The notes under the pieces: generated by a model | The model's input: only the letters and a program-made list of their open reading frames with translations | What the model was told of the DNA's origin: nothing | Databases searched by the model: none | Position numbers and translations under genes: made by a program | Assembly (NCBI GenBank): GCA_012034405.1 | Contig: JAAVLZ010000002.1 | Location: forward strand, 124,001-188,000 | Origin: Oscillospiraceae bacterium HV4-5-C5C | GTDB taxonomy: Bacteria; Bacillota; Clostridia; Saccharofermentanales; Fastidiosipilaceae | DNA: 64,000 nucleotides | Direction of reading: 5' to 3' | Shown: positions 44,840 through 54,135 of the stretch, piece after piece | Numbering within the stretch: the first letter of the stretch is position 1 | Layout: each line of letters starts with the position of its first letter

Positions 44840-46095
44840 GCGCTGGACCCAATCCGTCACGCAGGCAGCCCCCGCAGTATGCCCGTAAACGTACCGGCAA
44901 GCAGCAGGCAAACCGCTCGCGACGGAACAGCAATAGAATACTGGCGATTCTGACTGGTTTAGTCCTGTTATTACTGCTTTGCCTGCTGCTGCTCAAGCAG
45001 TCCCGGACGGACAGCCGTTCAACCGATTCAAGCTATCAGGAAAATGCTGCCACCGAAAGCAGTCAGGTCGCTGGCAATCAGGCTGACACCGGGGATACCC
45101 AGGCTGTGAGCGCGACGGAATCCCTCAGTCAAGGCACGGCGGATCATGCGGACGGACTCAGCGCTCAGACCGCTCTGACGGTGGATTTAAGTCAGGCTGT
45201 GGTGGTGGATTTGCCAGACATCTTTACGCAACAGGGGGCGGTTCTGACAGCTCTGATGTCAGACGGCAGACTATTACTGAATTCTGGCAGTCACCTTGGC
45301 TTGTGGGATCCGGCTGATCAGGTCTATACGGAGATCGCCGCCGCGGATTTTGGCTTGCAGGCCGCCGCGCGGGGCCAGCTGGTTGTATATGGCATCGGCG
45401 GGGATGAAATGCCGCAGATCTTCCTATGGAATATGGCTGACAGCAGTCAGCAAACGCTGCTGGAGGATACGGCCGGGGGCTTTTATGGTCTGGAGCTGGA
45501 TGACCAGGGCAATCTGTATACCACCCAAACTGATCCTGATGCCAGCGGCAAGGCGGCCGGTGCCTGGCTTAAGGTCAGCTTAAGTGATGGCCAGACTCAG
45601 TCCGTCGGCTCCGATCAGAGAGATCTGGCGCTCTATCAGCTGAGCCGCATCTGGCCACAGGTTCCGCTGACCTGGGCCTACAGCAACGGGCAAACCTGGT
45701 ATGAGGCGGTCAAACAGCCGGACGGCCCCCTATTTGCACTGCAATTAACCTATGTGGATACGGCCGGCGATCTGTACCGTTACAGCATCGCCCAGGTCAG
45801 CAGCAACTCGGACGGCGCCGGAGCCGGTGCTTTGCAGATGATTTTGTCAGATGAGGAAGGCGGTCGTCCCGAGCTTAGCGCGGCCGCTGATTTGCTGGTG
45901 GTAAATGGTCGTCTGGCCTATGACAGCAGTGCCCGCCGCTGGTATCAGCTGCCGGCCACCGTCAGCCAGCCGCTGGAATCGACCGCCCGGATCCTGGGGG
46001 CTGACAGCAGCGGTAAAAATCTGTACCTGGCGGCAGCCACGGATAAAAATGGCCGATTTAACCGTCTGATCATTGTTCCTGAACCTGCAGCCTGA
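44836..46095 (+). CDS. Membrane-anchored extracytoplasmic protein, repeat or propeller-like
   Basis: A 419-residue protein with a basic N terminus, one membrane segment (about 35-53), a Ser/Asp/Gln-rich linker, and an extracytoplasmic domain from about residue 115. That domain shows repeated short strands with GLWDPADQVYTEI, PQIFLWNMADSSQQ and NLYTTQTDPDASG, suggesting a beta-propeller, though I cannot name the family. The start overlaps the peptidase stop (ATGA). A joint role with the C39-type protein at the cell surface is an inference from that coupling only. Confidence 0.65.
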   Translation: MSAGPNPSRRQPPQYARKRTGKQQANRSRRNSNRILAILTGLVLLLLLCLLLLKQSRTDSRSTDSSYQENAATESSQVAGNQADTGDTQAVSATESLSQGTADHADGLSAQTALTVDLSQAVVVDLPDIFTQQGAVLTALMSDGRLLLNSGSHLGLWDPADQVYTEIAAADFGLQAAARGQLVVYGIGGDEMPQIFLWNMADSSQQTLLEDTAGGFYGLELDDQGNLYTTQTDPDASGKAAGAWLKVSLSDGQTQSVGSDQRDLALYQLSRIWPQVPLTWAYSNGQTWYEAVKQPDGPLFALQLTYVDTAGDLYRYSIAQVSSNSDGAGAGALQMILSDEEGGRPELSAAADLLVVNGRLAYDSSARRWYQLPATVSQPLESTARILGADSSGKNLYLAAATDKNGRFNRLIIVPEPAA

Positions 46096-46155
46096 TCGAT
46101 TCCCGGGGCAGCGGAGGCGTTGTCCCTGTTCAAAGTGCGATAGGAGGCCTACAGA

Positions 46156-47313
46156 ATGGATTTACAGCCGTTAAAGGATTTTATGGATCAGCTCACTACC
46201 TGGCGCATTCCCGGCGCGGATCTGGCGGTCAGCTGGAAAGGCCGGGAGGTTTTCCGCTACCAGTCGGGTTATGCGGATCTGGCCGCCCATAAACCGCTTC
46301 AGGGAGATCAGCTTTATAATCTGTATTCAGTCAGCAAGGTTTTCACCTGCACAGCCGCTTTACAGCTCCTTGAAAAGGGTAAGTATATCCTGACGGATCC
46401 GGTCAGCCAGTATTTGCCGGAATTTAGTCATCCCAAGGTGCAGCGGGTCAGTCCTGACGGAACTGTGTCCCTGACTGAGGCCAGCCGGCCTATCCGGATC
46501 ATGGATCTGTTTACCATGTCTGCGGGTCTGGACTATGATCTGAATTCCGCTCCTATCCAAACCGTAAAACAGGCTACCGGCGGCCGCTGCCCTACCCAGG
46601 CGGTGATCCGGGCGCTGGCAGAAAAACCGCTGCAGTTTGAACCGGGCACGCACTGGCAATACAGCCTGTGCCATGATGTACTGGGCGCGCTGATTGAGGT
46701 CTGGAGCGGGCAGAACCTGGGCGACTATATGCGGCAGCATATCTTTGATCCCCTTGGCCTGAGTGATACCGGCTTCAGTCTGAGCGCTGATCAGGAGCCC
46801 CGCTTAGCGGAACAATATCGCTTCAATGAGCAGACCGGCCAGGCAGAGCTGACGCCCGGAGGCTCAAATGAATATCGCCTGGGCAGCGAATACCAAAGCG
46901 GCGGAGCCGGCCTGATCTCCTCCGTCAATGACTGCCTGCGGCTGGCTGACGCGCTTGCTCATATGGGCAAGCATCCTTACAGTAAAGCGCCTCTGCTGGC
47001 ACAGGCTACCATAGAGTTGATGCGCACCAATCATCTGGATCCGGTACGGCAGCAGGACTTTAACTGGGATCCCATGCTGGGATATGGTTATGGCCTGGGG
47101 GTGAGAACGCTGGTTGACCGCAGCCTGGGAGGCTGCCTGAGCCCGGTGGGTGAATTTGGCTGGGGCGGAGCGGCCGGCGCGTATATGTTGATCGATCCGC
47201 TGAATGAGCTGAGTATTTTTTATGCTCAGCACTTACTGAACAGCCAGGAGCCCTATGTACACCCCCGGCTGCGCAATCTGGTTTATGCCTGCCTGAATCC
47301 GGAGCGGTTTTAG
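46156..47313 (+). CDS. Serine hydrolase, beta-lactamase class C family
   Basis: A 385-residue serine hydrolase of the class C beta-lactamase/esterase fold. The nucleophile motif SxxK is Ser58-Val-Ser-Lys61 (NLYSVSKVF). The second motif reads YSLCHD where YxN is usual, and GWGGAAGAYMLIDP stands near the HxG/KTG position. Without a signal peptide it is probably cytoplasmic, so a role as esterase or D-amino peptidase is more likely than antibiotic resistance. AGGAGG lies before the start. It converges with the AlaX gene, with five bases between the stops. Confidence 0.82.
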   Translation: MDLQPLKDFMDQLTTWRIPGADLAVSWKGREVFRYQSGYADLAAHKPLQGDQLYNLYSVSKVFTCTAALQLLEKGKYILTDPVSQYLPEFSHPKVQRVSPDGTVSLTEASRPIRIMDLFTMSAGLDYDLNSAPIQTVKQATGGRCPTQAVIRALAEKPLQFEPGTHWQYSLCHDVLGALIEVWSGQNLGDYMRQHIFDPLGLSDTGFSLSADQEPRLAEQYRFNEQTGQAELTPGGSNEYRLGSEYQSGGAGLISSVNDCLRLADALAHMGKHPYSKAPLLAQATIELMRTNHLDPVRQQDFNWDPMLGYGYGLGVRTLVDRSLGGCLSPVGEFGWGGAAGAYMLIDPLNELSIFYAQHLLNSQEPYVHPRLRNLVYACLNPERF

Positions 47314-47318
47314 TTCAG

Positions 47319-48644
47319 TCAGGGGAGACAGATATACTGCTGCTTCAATTGTGCGGCTAAGCGGGGCAGCTGCGCTTCTGTGGCGGTCAGCCGGCCGCTG
47401 TAAAGGGGGGCCCGCCCGCCGCCCTTTACCGGACAGCAGGCTTTAAGCTGCTGCCACAAATCCTCAGGCGCAGAGGACTGCTGCAGCAGATAGAAGGTCA
47501 GGGGGGCTGGCGCGGCATCACCCGGAGCGGCGCTGCCTGAAGCCAGCAGCAGGAGACTGGCAGCTTGAGGTCGGCCGGCTGTTATAGCCCAAAGCTTGCG
47601 GGCGGCCTCTTTCAGCTGCCGGGAATTGCAGTCACGGAAGAGGATCAGCGCCGGCTCTGTCGTTGAAGACTCCGGCAAACGCGCCAGACAGTGCTCCAGC
47701 CAGCGGTCTTCGCCCTGGCGGACCAAAGCCCGCTGCTGCCGGAGTTCTTGCTGCAGCAGACGGATCCCCTCGGCAAGGTCCGTGCGGGGACGCGAAAGGC
47801 CAGACGCCGCCAGGTCCAGCTGCTGCTGCCAGCGCTGCACCTCCCGCAGGGCGCGGCGGCCTGCCAGCATGGTCAGCCGCATCCCGCCCTTATAAGATTC
47901 TGCGTCACAAAGTTTGATCAGGCCAAGCTCCCCGGTCCGCCGCACCTGGGTGCCGCAGCAGGCACAGCAATCATAGCCCGGAACCGTGACCAGTCTGACA
48001 GCGCCGTCCAGCTCAAGTTTACTACGGTAGGAAATTGAGGGCAGCTGCTGCCGGTCCGGATAGCTGATGTCATAGGGGAGATTCTGCCAGACCGCCTGGT
48101 TGACCTGATCTTCGATCCAAAGCAGCTCTGCCGGAGCAAGCGGCCCGTTGAAGTCCAGGGTCGTCAGGTCCTGACCAATATGAAAGCCTACATTGTCATA
48201 GCCAAAGCGCCGGTGCGTGACCCCGCTGACCAGGTGCTCGGCAGAATGCTGCTGCATCAGGTCATAGCGGCGGAGCCAGTCAATCTCACCATATAAGCGC
48301 GTGCCGGGCTCCCAGCTGATCGGCTGGTCCAGGAGATGCCAGATCACGCCTTCATGATCAATCTGAGTATCAACCACGCTGTAGCTTGCGCCCGCGGCCG
48401 CGGCAGCTTCAGCCCCCGGCACCAGGGCGGAGGCTGCCGCCGGCCCGTCCCCGGTCAGGTCGGCTTCCGCAGCCTTCCGCAGCAAGCCGCGATCGCCCGG
48501 CTGTCCGCCGCCTTCAGGATAAAAACAGGTCTGGTCCAGTCTCAGCTCGGTCTGCCCCTGCCGTACCCTTGCGGCCACCACCCTGGCGGTGAAGTGCCTG
48601 CGGTAACTGTCCGCGTAATAAAGTTCGCTAAAGCTTTCAATCAT
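47319..48644 (-). CDS. Alanyl-tRNA editing protein (AlaX-L type)
   Basis: A 441-residue free-standing homologue of the AlaRS editing region, which removes serine or glycine from mischarged tRNA-Ala. The zinc-binding HSAEH (His133, His137) is present; the second half of the site is CCACCGTQV, where the usual final ligand His is Gln. A C-terminal region (from about 290) is coiled-coil plus a DHHA1-type domain, ending in CCPVKGGGRAPLYSGR, which resembles the GGGGGRPxxAxGG motif. An Ala-rich insertion at about 58-88 is unusual. AAGGGG precedes the start. Confidence 0.88.
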   Translation of the reverse strand: MIESFSELYYADSYRRHFTARVVAARVRQGQTELRLDQTCFYPEGGGQPGDRGLLRKAAEADLTGDGPAAASALVPGAEAAAAAGASYSVVDTQIDHEGVIWHLLDQPISWEPGTRLYGEIDWLRRYDLMQQHSAEHLVSGVTHRRFGYDNVGFHIGQDLTTLDFNGPLAPAELLWIEDQVNQAVWQNLPYDISYPDRQQLPSISYRSKLELDGAVRLVTVPGYDCCACCGTQVRRTGELGLIKLCDAESYKGGMRLTMLAGRRALREVQRWQQQLDLAASGLSRPRTDLAEGIRLLQQELRQQRALVRQGEDRWLEHCLARLPESSTTEPALILFRDCNSRQLKEAARKLWAITAGRPQAASLLLLASGSAAPGDAAPAPLTFYLLQQSSAPEDLWQQLKACCPVKGGGRAPLYSGRLTATEAQLPRLAAQLKQQYICLP

Positions 48645-48756
48645 CTGATCTATCCCCTTATATATCTTTTACTGGATCGTTCAGCGGGAGCGTACAGCGC
48701 ACGGGCGCCCGCCGCGGCAGGCTGTTCGGTAATGCAGCTGACCCTTTATGCTTGAT

Positions 48757-48784
48757 ATTTTATTAGCCTACCGCTAAACTGCAA
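48757..48784 (-). promoter_or_regulatory. Candidate promoter for the AlaX gene
   Basis: On the minus strand TTGCAG (48779-48784) and TAAAAT (48757-48762) are 16 bases apart, about 110 bases upstream of the start codon. The rest of the 369-base gap holds no gene I can support. Confidence 0.4.
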
Positions 48785-48937
48785 GTAAAGCGCCTGCTGC
48801 AGCGGCCATAAAGGCTGCTGACTGTCCGGTACGGACGGACAGCGGTCGCGCTGTTAACAGACAAGGCTGCGTTTCTTGCGCAAACGGCTTCCACAGCCTG
48901 CAATCGGATTGGCTGCTGTTTAAAACCGCCAAGGCTA

Positions 48938-48946
48938 TGCTATTAT
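48938..48946 (+). promoter_or_regulatory. Extended -10 promoter element before the hydrogenase genes
   Basis: TGCTATTAT fits an extended -10 (TGnTATAAT); the -35 region (TTTAAA at about 48919-48924) is weak. The start site would be about 60 bases before the NuoE-like gene. Confidence 0.4.
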
Positions 48947-49013
48947 TATAGCAATTGAACGGCTCAGCCTGACCTCCAGCTCGGGGCATGGTGCCGCTTC
49001 ATGGGAGGTAAAA

Positions 49014-49280
49014 ATGAAAAAAGTTATTGTGGAAGTCTGTGCCGGCACGCGCTGCACGATCAGCGGGTCAATGGACATTGTGGCCAATATTGAAAATTTG
49101 CTATCTACTTATGATGAAGAAGGTAAGCCAATGTACGATATTGAGGTCCGTAATGTTCCCTGCCAGCATGATTGTGAAAAAGACGGCAGTTTAGCGCCGG
49201 TCGTGATTGTGAATGGAGAAAAGATCGTCTGCGCCAGCAGCGATCAGGTCATGAACCGGATATCTGAACTCCGCGACTAA
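49014..49280 (+). CDS. NuoE-like [2Fe-2S] ferredoxin
   Basis: An 88-residue thioredoxin-fold ferredoxin. Four cysteines have the NuoE spacing, CxxxxC in VCAGTRCTISG and CxxxC in PCQHDCEKDG, so a [2Fe-2S] cluster is expected. It corresponds to the C-terminal half of NuoE/HydC without the helical N-terminal domain. Its position ten bases before the hydrogenase gene suggests that it carries electrons to or from that enzyme. GGGAGG precedes the start. Confidence 0.85.
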   Translation: MKKVIVEVCAGTRCTISGSMDIVANIENLLSTYDEEGKPMYDIEVRNVPCQHDCEKDGSLAPVVIVNGEKIVCASSDQVMNRISELRD

Positions 49281-49290
49281 AGGGGAGAAC

Positions 49291-50865
49291 ATGAGAGGGA
49301 TTTTTACACCGATAACCAAACTCAGACGTGATGTGTTTACAGAGGTCGCTCGCTTTGGGTATGAGCGGGATCTGCAGCATACGGATTACGGCTACTTTTA
49401 TGAAGCCAGTTACCGGATTATTCCCGGTGAAAGACCGACTTACAGAGAGAGTGTGTTTAAAGAACGCGCCATAATCCGGGAACGCTTCAGGCTGGCTATG
49501 GGTATGAAAATCCGGGATCAGGATCACTATGAAAGCCTGACGGCGGATATGCAGACCATGGACTCAACAGCCAAGCAGTCTGAGATGCCCATCGTCAATG
49601 TTATTCCCTTTGCCTGTGAGGCCTGTCCCACCAATACTTACCGGGTCAGCAACAACTGCCGCAAATGCCTGGCTCATCCTTGCACCGCGGTCTGTCCGGT
49701 CAAAGCCATCAGCATCGGTGATAAGGCGGCGGTGATAGATGAAGCCAAGTGCATCCGCTGCGGCCGCTGCTTTGAGGCCTGTCCCTATCACGCCATTTTA
49801 CATTTTGGCCGCCCCTGCGCGGAAGCGTGCGGAGCCAATGCCATTGGCAGTGATGAGCTGGGCCGTTGCAAAATCGATCGGGACAAATGTGTTTCCTGCG
49901 GTCTGTGTATTGTCAGCTGTCCCTTTGGCGCCATTGCGGATAAATCGGAGATCTTTCAGATTATTACGGCCATCAGGACTGGCGAAGACGTATACGCCGC
50001 GATTGCCCCGGCTTTTGTGGGACAGTTTGGCCCGCTGGCCACGCCTGCCAAAGTTTTCAGCGCCCTGAAAGCCCTGGGCTTTAAAGACGTGATTGAGGTC
50101 GGCATGGGCGCGGACTTATCATCCAGGCATGAAGCCAGATTATTTGTTGAGAACGTCCCGGCCAGGCAGCCCTTTTTGGGGACCAGCTGCTGTCCGTCCT
50201 GGGAGGCCTTTGCCCGCAAAGTCCTGCCCGGTGATACCGGCCGCTGTATTTCAAGCTCCTCTACGCCCATGGTGGCTACCGGGCAGCGGATCAAGCAGGA
50301 TGATCCCAAAGCCAAAGTTGTGTTTATTGGTCCTTGTGTGGCAAAAAAAATGGAAGGGCTGGAGGAAGATGTCAAGCCGTATATTGATTTTGTCATGACC
50401 TTTGAGGAGGTCATGGGTATGTTTGCCGCCAAACATATTGAAATCAGCGATATGCAGGAGGACGACAAGCCGGCTGAGGCCTCCCATGACGGCCGCCATT
50501 ATGCGGTGGCTTCCAGCGTCGCGCCGGCTATTGCTGCTTGTATCAAGGAACTGGAGCCGGGCCGGGACGTGCAGATCGCCCATGCGGATTCCCTGGCGGA
50601 CTGCAAAAAAATGCTGCTTTTAGCTAAAGCAGGTAAATACAACGGTTATTTACTGGAGGGTATGGCTTGTCCCGGCGGCTGCGTCGGCGGTCCTGGCACC
50701 CTGATGCCCATTGCCAAAGCCGGGGTGGCGGTGGATAAATTTGCCAAGACATCGCCCTGGGAACACGCGGACCAGAACCCGGTTGTACAGGGCAGGCCGA
50801 TACCAGGTGTCACGCCGCCGCCAGGCTCTGCCACTACTGACCCCGCCCGCCATACGGGGGAGTGA
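49291..50865 (+). CDS. [FeFe] hydrogenase, monomeric multi-cluster type
   Basis: A 524-residue [FeFe] hydrogenase that makes or consumes H2. The three H-cluster motifs are present: TSCCPSW (Cys300, Cys301), PCVAKKME (Cys349) and MACPGGCVGG (Cys460, Cys464). Upstream are several [4Fe-4S] motifs, CIRCGRCFEACP, CVSCGLCIVSCP and the cysteine-rich CRKCLAHPCTAVCP, plus further cysteines (CEAC, CAEAC). The N-terminal 90 residues lack the usual plant-type ferredoxin domain. This arrangement resembles the group B clostridial enzymes; the grouping is from memory. Maturation genes hydEFG are not in the window. AGGGGAG precedes the start. Confidence 0.92.
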   Translation: MRGIFTPITKLRRDVFTEVARFGYERDLQHTDYGYFYEASYRIIPGERPTYRESVFKERAIIRERFRLAMGMKIRDQDHYESLTADMQTMDSTAKQSEMPIVNVIPFACEACPTNTYRVSNNCRKCLAHPCTAVCPVKAISIGDKAAVIDEAKCIRCGRCFEACPYHAILHFGRPCAEACGANAIGSDELGRCKIDRDKCVSCGLCIVSCPFGAIADKSEIFQIITAIRTGEDVYAAIAPAFVGQFGPLATPAKVFSALKALGFKDVIEVGMGADLSSRHEARLFVENVPARQPFLGTSCCPSWEAFARKVLPGDTGRCISSSSTPMVATGQRIKQDDPKAKVVFIGPCVAKKMEGLEEDVKPYIDFVMTFEEVMGMFAAKHIEISDMQEDDKPAEASHDGRHYAVASSVAPAIAACIKELEPGRDVQIAHADSLADCKKMLLLAKAGKYNGYLLEGMACPGGCVGGPGTLMPIAKAGVAVDKFAKTSPWEHADQNPVVQGRPIPGVTPPPGSATTDPARHTGE

Positions 50866-50866
50866 T

Positions 50867-51640
50867 TTGAAGTCTTCTGTCTGGGTTATCAGATTGCGGC
50901 TGGCGCTTCTGCTGGTACTGGCCGTTCTTGCCTGGAGACTGGGCCTGTTCAAGGTAACAACCTGGCAGGCTTTCTCCAGCTCTTTTTTTGCGGCTGCAGG
51001 GAGCCGGCAAGCCGGATTACGTTTACTGAGCGGCGCCATCATTACGGTATTGACCGCCGCGGTGGCTGCGGTGGTCAGTCGATTACTGTCCGGTCCTCTG
51101 ACTGCTCTGGGGTGGAAAAATCTAAGCCAGCAAAAATGCGACAGCCTGGGCAGCGCCCTCCTGCAGCTTTATCTCAGCGCTTTCAACGCCATACCTGGTT
51201 TGCTGCAGGCGTTGATCTGGAGCCGGCTGCTCGGCCTGGGCGGGCAGGCAGGCAGGCTCTGGACCGCTCTGGGTCCGCCACTCCTGCTGCTGGCGGGCCT
51301 GAGCCTGCAGCTGACGGCTGCCTTTACCGTTGACCGGCTGGGCCCTGACTGGCAGCGCCTGGGCAGGCAGACGGAGAAACCGGCAACGGGCGCCCCTGGT
51401 TCAACGGACGACCGTCAGCTGCCGCGGCCTCACCCACTGACACTGGTCAGCGCCTTACCCCGAGCGCTGACGGCTTCCGCGGCCTTTGGCTTTGTGCTGC
51501 AAACTGATCTCAGCTGGCAGGCCGGACAGCTGGCTGATCAAACTGACTCACTTTGGCCACTTATTCTGGCTGCGGCCTTTTATTGGCTGCTGTTCAGCCT
51601 TGGCCGCTGGCTTTGCTGTAAATTCCCAAGCAATGGCTGA
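50867..51640 (+). CDS. Membrane protein resembling an ABC permease (PhnE-like)
   Basis: A 257-residue hydrophobic protein with about six membrane segments. The stretch FNAIPGLLQALIWSRLLGLGGQAGRL resembles the RxIPE..WALIF..xVGLGPxAG loop of phosphonate-type ABC permeases, but the match is weak and no ATPase or binding protein is adjacent. The start is TTG at 50867, one base after the hydrogenase stop, with GGGGGAG upstream; longer frames run inside the hydrogenase gene. Association with the hydrogenase is suggested by spacing only. Confidence 0.55.
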   Translation: MKSSVWVIRLRLALLLVLAVLAWRLGLFKVTTWQAFSSSFFAAAGSRQAGLRLLSGAIITVLTAAVAAVVSRLLSGPLTALGWKNLSQQKCDSLGSALLQLYLSAFNAIPGLLQALIWSRLLGLGGQAGRLWTALGPPLLLLAGLSLQLTAAFTVDRLGPDWQRLGRQTEKPATGAPGSTDDRQLPRPHPLTLVSALPRALTASAAFGFVLQTDLSWQAGQLADQTDSLWPLILAAAFYWLLFSLGRWLCCKFPSNG

Positions 51641-51860
51641 AGTCCGCAGCTTCCCGCCCAGGCGCTGCTGCCCGGGTAAAAACGCGCATTTTGCCTGGCA
51701 AATCACACATTCAGCCTGCTGCCAAAGCTGCCCGCCTTTTGCTAAGATATGAATAAGATAACTTATGGAGGCGGCGGCTTTGCCTTACGCCGGGACTGGC
51801 TCAGGTCTGACGGCGCCGCAGCAGAGCGGCTGCTTCTTAAAAGCAAGAGAGGCAGACAAC

Positions 51861-54116
51861 ATGCAAGCACAAATCCTTGTTACAGGACCAGAAAAGCGGC
51901 CTGTTTTTCATCTGACGAACGGACAAATCAGTTATATTATCGGAATAACTGAACGCGCGGCCATACCGGAGCAGCTCTATTTTGGCGCCGCGATCCGACC
52001 GCAGGCCGGCTATGATTTTCTGATCGATCGTGAAAACCGCAATGGCGTCCTGCTATTTGATCAGGACCCAACCTCCTCACTGGACTATCTGGGCCAGGAA
52101 TATCCGTCCTACGGCCACTCGGATTTCCGTCAGCCCGCCTTGCAGCTAACCTATCCGCAGGGAGATCAGGTCACGCTGCTCACGTATGAATCGTACCGGA
52201 TCCTCGCGCACAAGGAACCGCTGCCGGGCCTGCCCGCCTCTTTTGGCCGGACCCCGGATGATACCATGGTTTTGGAACTGCACTTGAAGGATGAGGGGTC
52301 GGGACTCAAGGTTACCTTGCAGTATGCGATCTTTTCGGATGTTGCCGCGGTGACCCGTTCAGCCCGGCTGGAGCAAAGCGGGACGGAGACCCTCTGGATT
52401 GACCGGGCTATGAGTCTGGCCCTGGATCTGCCGGATCATGATTATGACCTGATCCATTTTTATGGGGGCTGGGCGCATGAGATGAATCTGGAACGTCAAC
52501 CGCTGCAGCATGGAATCTATCAGGTTTCAAGTCTGCGCGGAGTCACTTCCGCGGTGCAAACCCCCCTCATCGCCCTGGCCAGACCGCAGGCTGACGAGTT
52601 CCAGGGGCAGGTCCTGGGCTTCAACCTGCTTTACAGCGGGAATTTTTTAAGTCAGACGGAGACCGCCCTGTCCGGTACGACCCGGGTGCTGCTGGGCATT
52701 CATCCGGACTTGTTCCGCTGGGAGCTTAAGCCGGGTCACAGCTTCCAGACGCCGGAAGCTGTGATGGTCTATAGCCACAACGGTCTTAACGGCATGAGTC
52801 AGGCCTTTCATGATTTTTACCGGCGCCACCTGATCAGACGGCCTGCCAGCAAGGCGCTATCTCCTGTCTTGCTGAACAGCTGGGAGGGGTGCTATTTCAA
52901 TTTTGACCAGGACCGCTTAGTCAGCATGGCGGAGACTGCACGGGAAATGGGGATAGACCTGTTTGTGCTGGACGACGGCTGGTTTGGACACCGGGATGAC
53001 GACACGACTTCGCTGGGGGATTGGCGGCCGGACCGGCGTAAACTGCCGGAGGGCATCAGCGGTCTCAGCCATAAGATCCACGCGCTGGGGTTGCAATTTG
53101 GCCTCTGGATTGAGCCGGAGATGGTCAATCCGGGCACGCCGATCTGGGAGGAGCACCCTGACTGGGTGATCCGCGTACCGGGCAAGTCCGCTTCGCCCAG
53201 CCGCAATCAGTATGTCCTGGATATGGGTCGGCCGGAGGTGGTGACAAACCTCTTTGACCAGCTCTGCCGGGTTTTGGACGGGGCCGGGGTGGACTATATT
53301 AAATGGGATATGAACCGGCATTTGTCGGAGCTTTACAGTCACGCGCTGCCTGCCAGCCGTCAGAGTGAGCTGAGCCACCGCTACTGCCTGGGGGTCTATC
53401 AGCTCTATGAGCGCCTGCTGGAGCGGTATCCCGACATTCTTTTTGAGTCCTGCTCCAGCGGAGGACAGCGCTTTGACGCGGGCATGCTGTATTACGCGCC
53501 GCAGGCCTGGGTCAGTGATAATACGGACGCTGTCGCCAGACTGAAAATCCAGTATGGCACCAGTATGGGTTATCCGCTGGCTGCCATGGGCGCGCATGTG
53601 TCCGCTGTGCCCAATCACCAGACCGGTCGGGTCACCTCACTGGCCCTGCGCAGCACGGTGGCAAGCTTTGGAACTTTTGGCTATGAACTGGATCCGGCTC
53701 AGCTGACGGACGCGGAAAAAGTCCGGATCAAGCAGGATATTGCTGACTTTAAAAAACTGCAGCCAATCGTGGCGAAAGGCTGCTTTTACCGGCTGATCAG
53801 CCCCTTTGACCGGCCTGAGCTGTGTGCCTGGATGGCTGTATCTAAGGACAGGCAGCAGGCTTATGTTGCGGTTTTCCGCCTGCTGGAGGTCATGGGTCAG
53901 GAGCGTACCCGCATCCCACTGGCCGGTCTGGATCCGGCGCTGCTGTATACGGTCAAAGGCCCCTGGCAGTCCCTGACCCCGCGCTATGGCGATAATCTGA
54001 TGTCAGCCGGGCTGATCCTGGCCGGCAATAAACGGGACGCCAGCCGGCAGCCGGACGGACAGCGGGGTGATTTTGCGGTTTATACCTTTATGCTGGAGGC
54101 GGTGGCGCAAGCTTAA
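51861..54116 (+). CDS. Alpha-galactosidase, GH36
   Basis: A 751-residue GH36 alpha-galactosidase, releasing galactose from raffinose-type sugars. The nucleophile is Asp483 in KWDMNRHLSE and the acid/base Asp553 in WVSDNTDAVARL, within a few residues of their positions in the Geobacillus enzyme. The conserved VLDDGWFGHRDDD and ESCSSGGQRFD are present. No signal peptide is seen, so uptake of intact oligosaccharides is implied, though no transporter genes are adjacent. The chosen start has GAGAGG upstream; a longer frame from 51765 has no ribosome site. Confidence 0.95.
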   Translation: MQAQILVTGPEKRPVFHLTNGQISYIIGITERAAIPEQLYFGAAIRPQAGYDFLIDRENRNGVLLFDQDPTSSLDYLGQEYPSYGHSDFRQPALQLTYPQGDQVTLLTYESYRILAHKEPLPGLPASFGRTPDDTMVLELHLKDEGSGLKVTLQYAIFSDVAAVTRSARLEQSGTETLWIDRAMSLALDLPDHDYDLIHFYGGWAHEMNLERQPLQHGIYQVSSLRGVTSAVQTPLIALARPQADEFQGQVLGFNLLYSGNFLSQTETALSGTTRVLLGIHPDLFRWELKPGHSFQTPEAVMVYSHNGLNGMSQAFHDFYRRHLIRRPASKALSPVLLNSWEGCYFNFDQDRLVSMAETAREMGIDLFVLDDGWFGHRDDDTTSLGDWRPDRRKLPEGISGLSHKIHALGLQFGLWIEPEMVNPGTPIWEEHPDWVIRVPGKSASPSRNQYVLDMGRPEVVTNLFDQLCRVLDGAGVDYIKWDMNRHLSELYSHALPASRQSELSHRYCLGVYQLYERLLERYPDILFESCSSGGQRFDAGMLYYAPQAWVSDNTDAVARLKIQYGTSMGYPLAAMGAHVSAVPNHQTGRVTSLALRSTVASFGTFGYELDPAQLTDAEKVRIKQDIADFKKLQPIVAKGCFYRLISPFDRPELCAWMAVSKDRQQAYVAVFRLLEVMGQERTRIPLAGLDPALLYTVKGPWQSLTPRYGDNLMSAGLILAGNKRDASRQPDGQRGDFAVYTFMLEAVAQA

Positions 54117-54135
54117 AATAAGCTGAAGCATTTCA

